From Phycisphaerae bacterium (lineage in GTDB: Bacteria; Planctomycetota; Phycisphaerae; UBA1845; PWPN01), in assembly GCA_003557125.1 (NCBI GenBank), contig PWPN01000070.1:1-9704 (forward strand): a stretch of DNA of 9,704 bases, written 5' to 3'. Below the pieces are notes generated by a model. The model was given only the letters and a program-made list of their open reading frames with translations, was not told where the DNA came from and made no database searches. Position 1 is the stretch's first letter, and each line of letters opens with the position of its first letter. Shown in pieces: positions 6,571 through 9,704 of this stretch. Both the position numbers and the translations under genes were made by a program.

Positions 6571-7473
6571 GTGATCGTCTGCCGTCGAGGCACTCGTTCG
6601 ATCAGTTCTTTTCTCATGATGCTGTTTCTATTGCCAGCCTCATGTGCGGAGAACGCCGACCCGGGCCTGCAAGGGAGGCGGAGGGATAGCCACCGTCCCA
6701 TGTCGCACGCGTGCATCGAGATGCCGACGCAGGGCATCAGCGCGCATCGGGGTGAAAACCGCATCCATCCGGAAAACACGCTGCCCGCTTTCCGCGAGGC
6801 GATTCGCGCGGGAGCCCAGCAGATCGAAATGGACGTCTATTTGACGGACCACGGCGACTTGGTCGTGATCCATGACTCGACTGTGGATCGAACCACTGAC
6901 GGAACGGGCGATCTTCGGGAAATGACGCTCGACGAGATCAAGAGCCTCGATGCGGGATCCTGGAAGGATCCGCGGTTCGCGGGCGAGCGCATCCCGACCC
7001 TGGAGGAAGCCTTGGCGATCATGCCGCGCAACGTATGGCTGAACCTGCACCTGAAAGGCGGGCGCGCGCTCGGTGAAGCCGTCGCAACAATGGTTATCGA
7101 ACAAGGGCGTATGCATCAGGCGTTTCTCGCAGCGAACAGACAAGCGGCGGAGGGGGCACGTTCGGTCGACGAGGGTATTCTCATTTGCAACATGGAACGC
7201 CGAGGGGGCGACGTCGCCCGATACATCGATGAAACGATCGCACACGGCTATGCGTTTATCCAGCTCCACCATCGCCACACAATGCCAGCACCCGAGCAGA
7301 TGCAGCGACTCAAGGACGCCGGGGTAAGGGTGAATTATTATGGCACCGACGACCCGGGCGCCCTCGAAGCGTTGTATGACCTGGGTGTTGATTTCGTGTT
7401 GACCGATAATCTGTTGCCGATGATGGAACGTGCAAAGCAACTCGGAATTCAGACGTTGAACCCCGTCTATTAA
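6571..7473 (+). CDS. Glycerophosphodiester phosphodiesterase family lipoprotein
   Basis: I chose the GTG at 6571: AGGA lies 7 bases upstream, and it gives a compact signal peptide (MIVCRRGTRS, hydrophobic ISSFLMMLFLL, then LPAS-C25). The frame is open back to 6424 (an ATG also at 6487), but that adds polar sequence before the signal. C25 may be lipidated, although Pro at -3 is atypical for a lipobox. Family motifs of the TIM-barrel GDPD domain follow: H59-R60 (SAHRGEN), PENT with E68, E86 and D88 (IEMDV), H101-D102 (VVIHDSTVDRTTDG) and near the end a VNYYGTDDP and GVDFVLTDN strand-loop pair. These give the general acid/base histidines and two metal ligands. The usual third ligand Glu (as in NIEIK) is His160 in WLNLHLKG. 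The reaction would be hydrolysis of glycerophosphodiesters or a related phosphodiester outside the cytoplasm; the true substrate is uncertain. A GntP permease gene follows 108 bases downstream. Confidence 0.85.
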   Translation: MIVCRRGTRSISSFLMMLFLLPASCAENADPGLQGRRRDSHRPMSHACIEMPTQGISAHRGENRIHPENTLPAFREAIRAGAQQIEMDVYLTDHGDLVVIHDSTVDRTTDGTGDLREMTLDEIKSLDAGSWKDPRFAGERIPTLEEALAIMPRNVWLNLHLKGGRALGEAVATMVIEQGRMHQAFLAANRQAAEGARSVDEGILICNMERRGGDVARYIDETIAHGYAFIQLHHRHTMPAPEQMQRLKDAGVRVNYYGTDDPGALEALYDLGVDFVLTDNLLPMMERAKQLGIQTLNPVY

Positions 7474-7581
7474 GGGGTACGGCCCTCCCGCGCAGCCTTC
7501 CCGGCTCAAGCGCGAGCAATGGATGACACGCGCAGGGCGGATGGGTTGCAGACATCGGACATCCACAAAGGGATATGCCTC

Positions 7582-8925
7582 ATGTGGCTTTTAGTGCTCC
7601 TTCTCCTCGCGGTTGTTTTCATCATTGTCGCGACCACGAAATTCAAGCTGCACCCTTTCCTTGCACTTCTGGCAGCGGCATTCGGCTATGGCATACTCAG
7701 CCGAGAGATGTCACTCGAACAAGTCGCGGACTCGGTAAACGCCGGCTTCGGCGGGACGATCGGCTACATCGGGATCGTCATCCTGGCCGGGGCGGTCATC
7801 GGCACCTTTCTGGAAAAGTCCGGCGGTGCGCACCAGTTGGCCAAAAGCACGCTCAAACTGGTGGGCAAAAGGAACGTGCCCGCCACCATGGGAGTCATCG
7901 GTTACGTGGTGAGCATCCCGGTCTTCTGCGACTCGGCATTCGTCATCCTCTCCCCGCTGGCCCGTGCACTGTCGCGCAAAGTCGGGATATCGCTTGCGGC
8001 AAGTGCGGTCGCGCTCAGCCTTGGCCTTTACGCCACCCATACCATGGTCCCGCCGACACCCGGCCCCGTTGCCGCGGCCGGCCTGCTTGAGGCGGACCTG
8101 GGCCTGGTCATCCTCTGGGGGGTGATCGTCAGCATAGTCGCACTCGCGACCGGCTGGCTCTTCGCAATCACGTATGCCGCATCGGTTGATCTCCCTCTCG
8201 ATCCGCAGCCTTCGGGGGACGCCCCGCAAGAAATCGCCGCTTGCCCGCCATCGGCGATCAAATCGATCGTTCCCATCTTCCTGCCGATTCTGTTGATTGT
8301 GGCAAGATCCATCGCCCAATTCCCTACCCAACCTTTCGGACAGGGACATGCCGTCGCGCTCATCAACTTCGTCGGGCAGCCGGTGGTGGCGCTGCTGGTG
8401 GGCGTATGCCTGGCTTTTCTTTTGCCAAGAAAACTCACCACCGAGATGCTTTCCGCTACCGGCTGGGTCGGCCAGGCCGTCACCACCGGCGCGGGAATCA
8501 TTATCATCACCGGTTGCGGCGGTGCCTTCGGGAGAGTGCTCCAGGATTCGGGAATCTCGCAGGTCGTGGGCGACTATCTCGGTGGCGGCGCGAATCTCAG
8601 TATCTGGCTGCCTTTTCTCATCGCGGCGGCATTGAAAACGGCGCAGGGCTCATCGACCGTCGCCATCATCACCACAGCCGGTATCACGGCACCTCTTCTC
8701 GGTGCGCTCGGCCTCGAAGAACCGACCGCCCGGGCACTGGCAGTGGTCGCCATCGGCGCCGGCTCGATGGTCGTAAGCCATGCCAACGACAGCTATTTCT
8801 GGGTCGTAACAGGCTTTTCCGGGATGAGCGTGAAACAGGGATACAAATTGCAGACGCTGGGGACGCTCATCCAAGGCACCGCGTCGGCTGTGACGTTGTG
8901 GATCATCAGCTGGATCGTCCTCTGA
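7582..8925 (+). CDS. GntP-family permease (gluconate/organic acid:proton symporter)
   Basis: An integral membrane transporter of 447 residues, the normal length for this family. The ATG at 7582 is preceded by AAGGGA with an 8-base gap and directly starts a hydrophobic helix (MWLLVLLLLAVVFIIV). An in-frame upstream ATG at 7519 would add 21 polar residues, so I reject it. Recognisable GntP features are the SIPVFCDSAFVILSPLARAL block (~111-130), MVPPTPGPVAAAGLLEADLG (155-174), LKTAQGSSTVAIITTAG (351-367) and SHANDSYFWVV (399-409), separated by many hydrophobic helices. A hydrophilic loop lies at ~203-225. Family members carry gluconate, idonate, D-serine, glycerate or similar small hydroxy acids with protons. 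The sequence does not tell which. No sugar-acid kinase or dehydratase lies nearby; the upstream neighbour is the phosphodiesterase, which may supply a glycerol- or sugar-derived product. Confidence 0.92.
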   Translation: MWLLVLLLLAVVFIIVATTKFKLHPFLALLAAAFGYGILSREMSLEQVADSVNAGFGGTIGYIGIVILAGAVIGTFLEKSGGAHQLAKSTLKLVGKRNVPATMGVIGYVVSIPVFCDSAFVILSPLARALSRKVGISLAASAVALSLGLYATHTMVPPTPGPVAAAGLLEADLGLVILWGVIVSIVALATGWLFAITYAASVDLPLDPQPSGDAPQEIAACPPSAIKSIVPIFLPILLIVARSIAQFPTQPFGQGHAVALINFVGQPVVALLVGVCLAFLLPRKLTTEMLSATGWVGQAVTTGAGIIIITGCGGAFGRVLQDSGISQVVGDYLGGGANLSIWLPFLIAAALKTAQGSSTVAIITTAGITAPLLGALGLEEPTARALAVVAIGAGSMVVSHANDSYFWVVTGFSGMSVKQGYKLQTLGTLIQGTASAVTLWIISWIVL

Positions 8926-8961
8926 GAACGGGTGGTATGATGTAATAAAAAAGGCGAAATA

Positions 8962-9627
8962 ATGAAACTTTATCAAAGTCAAATACGTCCCGGAAACGAG
9001 CCCCTGCCCGAATCAGTAGGATGGGGTGACGTGAAAAAGCTCCCGGAAGAGGCATGCGTCGTTCGAATAAGCACAGCCCCTACGGGACGACCGCACCCTG
9101 CCTCGATGTGCGAGGTATACGACAGTCAATGGCGTCAATGTATGCCTCAGGTATTGGCTGCCCTTTTGGGTTCAGCTGAAAGCCGCGAAGCTCTCTTTGT
9201 GTGGGTGGAAGGTCCGATGGAAACCGGATTTTTGCCACAAGTCCTTGCCCGTGCGTTTGCGGAGGACGAACTAGGGCACATGCGGTATCACCTGGAAGGT
9301 ATTACGTCTTTGCTACGAGACGGCTACTACTACAACTGGGTATGCATCGAATTCTGCGAGAATGCGCTCGCTGAAATTCTAGCGGATGAGTTCGTGTGCT
9401 TTGAAATAGTCAGGTTGTCCGCTCTCTTGTTTGACGACACGCTCGTGCCCGATGTGATCATTCAAAAATCCAAGCAGGTAGTTACCCCGCGATGGGCCGT
9501 AGAGCATAATGCGATCGCGGTTAAAACCTCAGGTTATTTTGAAGGATGCTATCTAGCCGGCCGTGAAGTAAAAATTACTGAAGCTTTGCGTAGAATCGAC
9601 AGCGCCATCGGCCTTATCAAAGCCTGA
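8962..9627 (+). CDS. Unrecognised 221-residue protein
   Basis: The ATG at 8962 follows an AAGG ribosome site with a 7-base gap, 36 bases after the permease stop. No family is recognised. The protein is soluble-looking, without signal peptide or membrane segment. A predicted helical middle (~90-160) includes AEDELGHMRYH, with an E103-x-x-H106 pair, and the acidic EFCENALAEILADEF. An ExxH pair occurs in ferritin-like diiron proteins, but one copy is not enough to claim that. Six cysteines are scattered without a clear cluster. Base composition is distinctly lower in GC than the genes to its left (30 of 60 in both 9121-9180 and 9481-9540), which suggests more recent acquisition. Good start signals and a long frame make it a likely real gene. 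Confidence 0.65.
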   Translation: MKLYQSQIRPGNEPLPESVGWGDVKKLPEEACVVRISTAPTGRPHPASMCEVYDSQWRQCMPQVLAALLGSAESREALFVWVEGPMETGFLPQVLARAFAEDELGHMRYHLEGITSLLRDGYYYNWVCIEFCENALAEILADEFVCFEIVRLSALLFDDTLVPDVIIQKSKQVVTPRWAVEHNAIAVKTSGYFEGCYLAGREVKITEALRRIDSAIGLIKA

Positions 9628-9634
9628 GTAGTAA

Positions 9635-9704
9635 AGGCAGTTCATTGACCTGCACTACACCGATGCTGAGAAGGTGTGTGACTTATTCCGAGCCGCGCCC
9701 GTAA
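9635..9704 (+). other. Coding-like right edge without a normal start
   Basis: After the stop of the 221-residue gene, the frame from 9635 is open to the window end and reads RQFIDLHYTDAEKV then CDLFRAAPV. This looks like protein sequence, but the frame has no ATG, GTG or TTG ahead of the coherent part. An AAAGG (9633-9637) sits 6 bases before an ATT codon at 9644. It may be the start of a gene using a rare codon, or a fragment of a decayed gene. The phrase DLHYTDAEKV loosely resembles a strand in IS630-type transposases, too short to assert. Confidence 0.2.

Noticed and set aside
7711..8349. A 212-codon minus-strand frame inside the permease gene.
   Set aside because: Antisense to a clear GntP-family transporter; Arg/Gly/Asp-rich shadow translation with no motif.

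Overview
The window is high-GC bacterial DNA with six protein-coding genes or gene parts. It also holds one transposase remnant and several short regulatory or repeat elements. The mix suggests an anaerobic, planctomycete-like (Phycisphaerae-type) bacterium. The grounds are a secreted beta-helix protein of a style common there, oxygen-sensitive CoA-activase-type enzymes, and a lipoprotein glycerophosphodiesterase. This assignment is an inference from gene content; no rRNA or other phylogenetic marker is present.

Left edge (1-831): the 5' part of a minus-strand gene for an exported right-handed beta-helix protein runs off the left end. It is divergent from the main operon across a 410-base intergenic region. 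That region carries a good sigma70-type promoter (TTGACA, 16 bases, TAAACT) facing right, and just downstream of it a 6-2-6 inverted repeat that looks like a repressor operator.

Centre (832-5234): two overlapping genes form one functional unit. The first has two BcrA/BadF/HgdC-type ATPase (activase) domains, each with both expected Fe-S cysteines, then a cysteine cluster and a DUF2229/COG3580-type module. The second is the COG3581-type module. In related proteins these modules are often one chain of about 1,400 residues. Here they are split, and the first frame runs 178 bases into the second gene with a low-complexity tail. By family analogy they form an ATP-driven low-potential electron-transfer or reductase system. 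No classical 2-hydroxyacyl-CoA dehydratase or benzoyl-CoA reductase subunits lie beside it, so the substrate is unknown.

Scar region (5231-5777): a degenerate IS5-family transposase fragment on the minus strand abuts the stop of the second gene. It is followed by gene-poor DNA with a 15-base tandem repeat.

Right part (5778-9704): a small membrane-anchored protein of unknown function is followed by two small hairpins. Next come a predicted lipoprotein of the glycerophosphodiester phosphodiesterase family, with an unusual His at the usual third metal-ligand position, and a full-length GntP-family permease. These two may be co-transcribed and may link extracellular phosphodiester hydrolysis to uptake of a small organic acid. 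An unrecognised 221-residue gene of clearly lower GC follows, and the last ~70 bases look coding-like but have no normal start.
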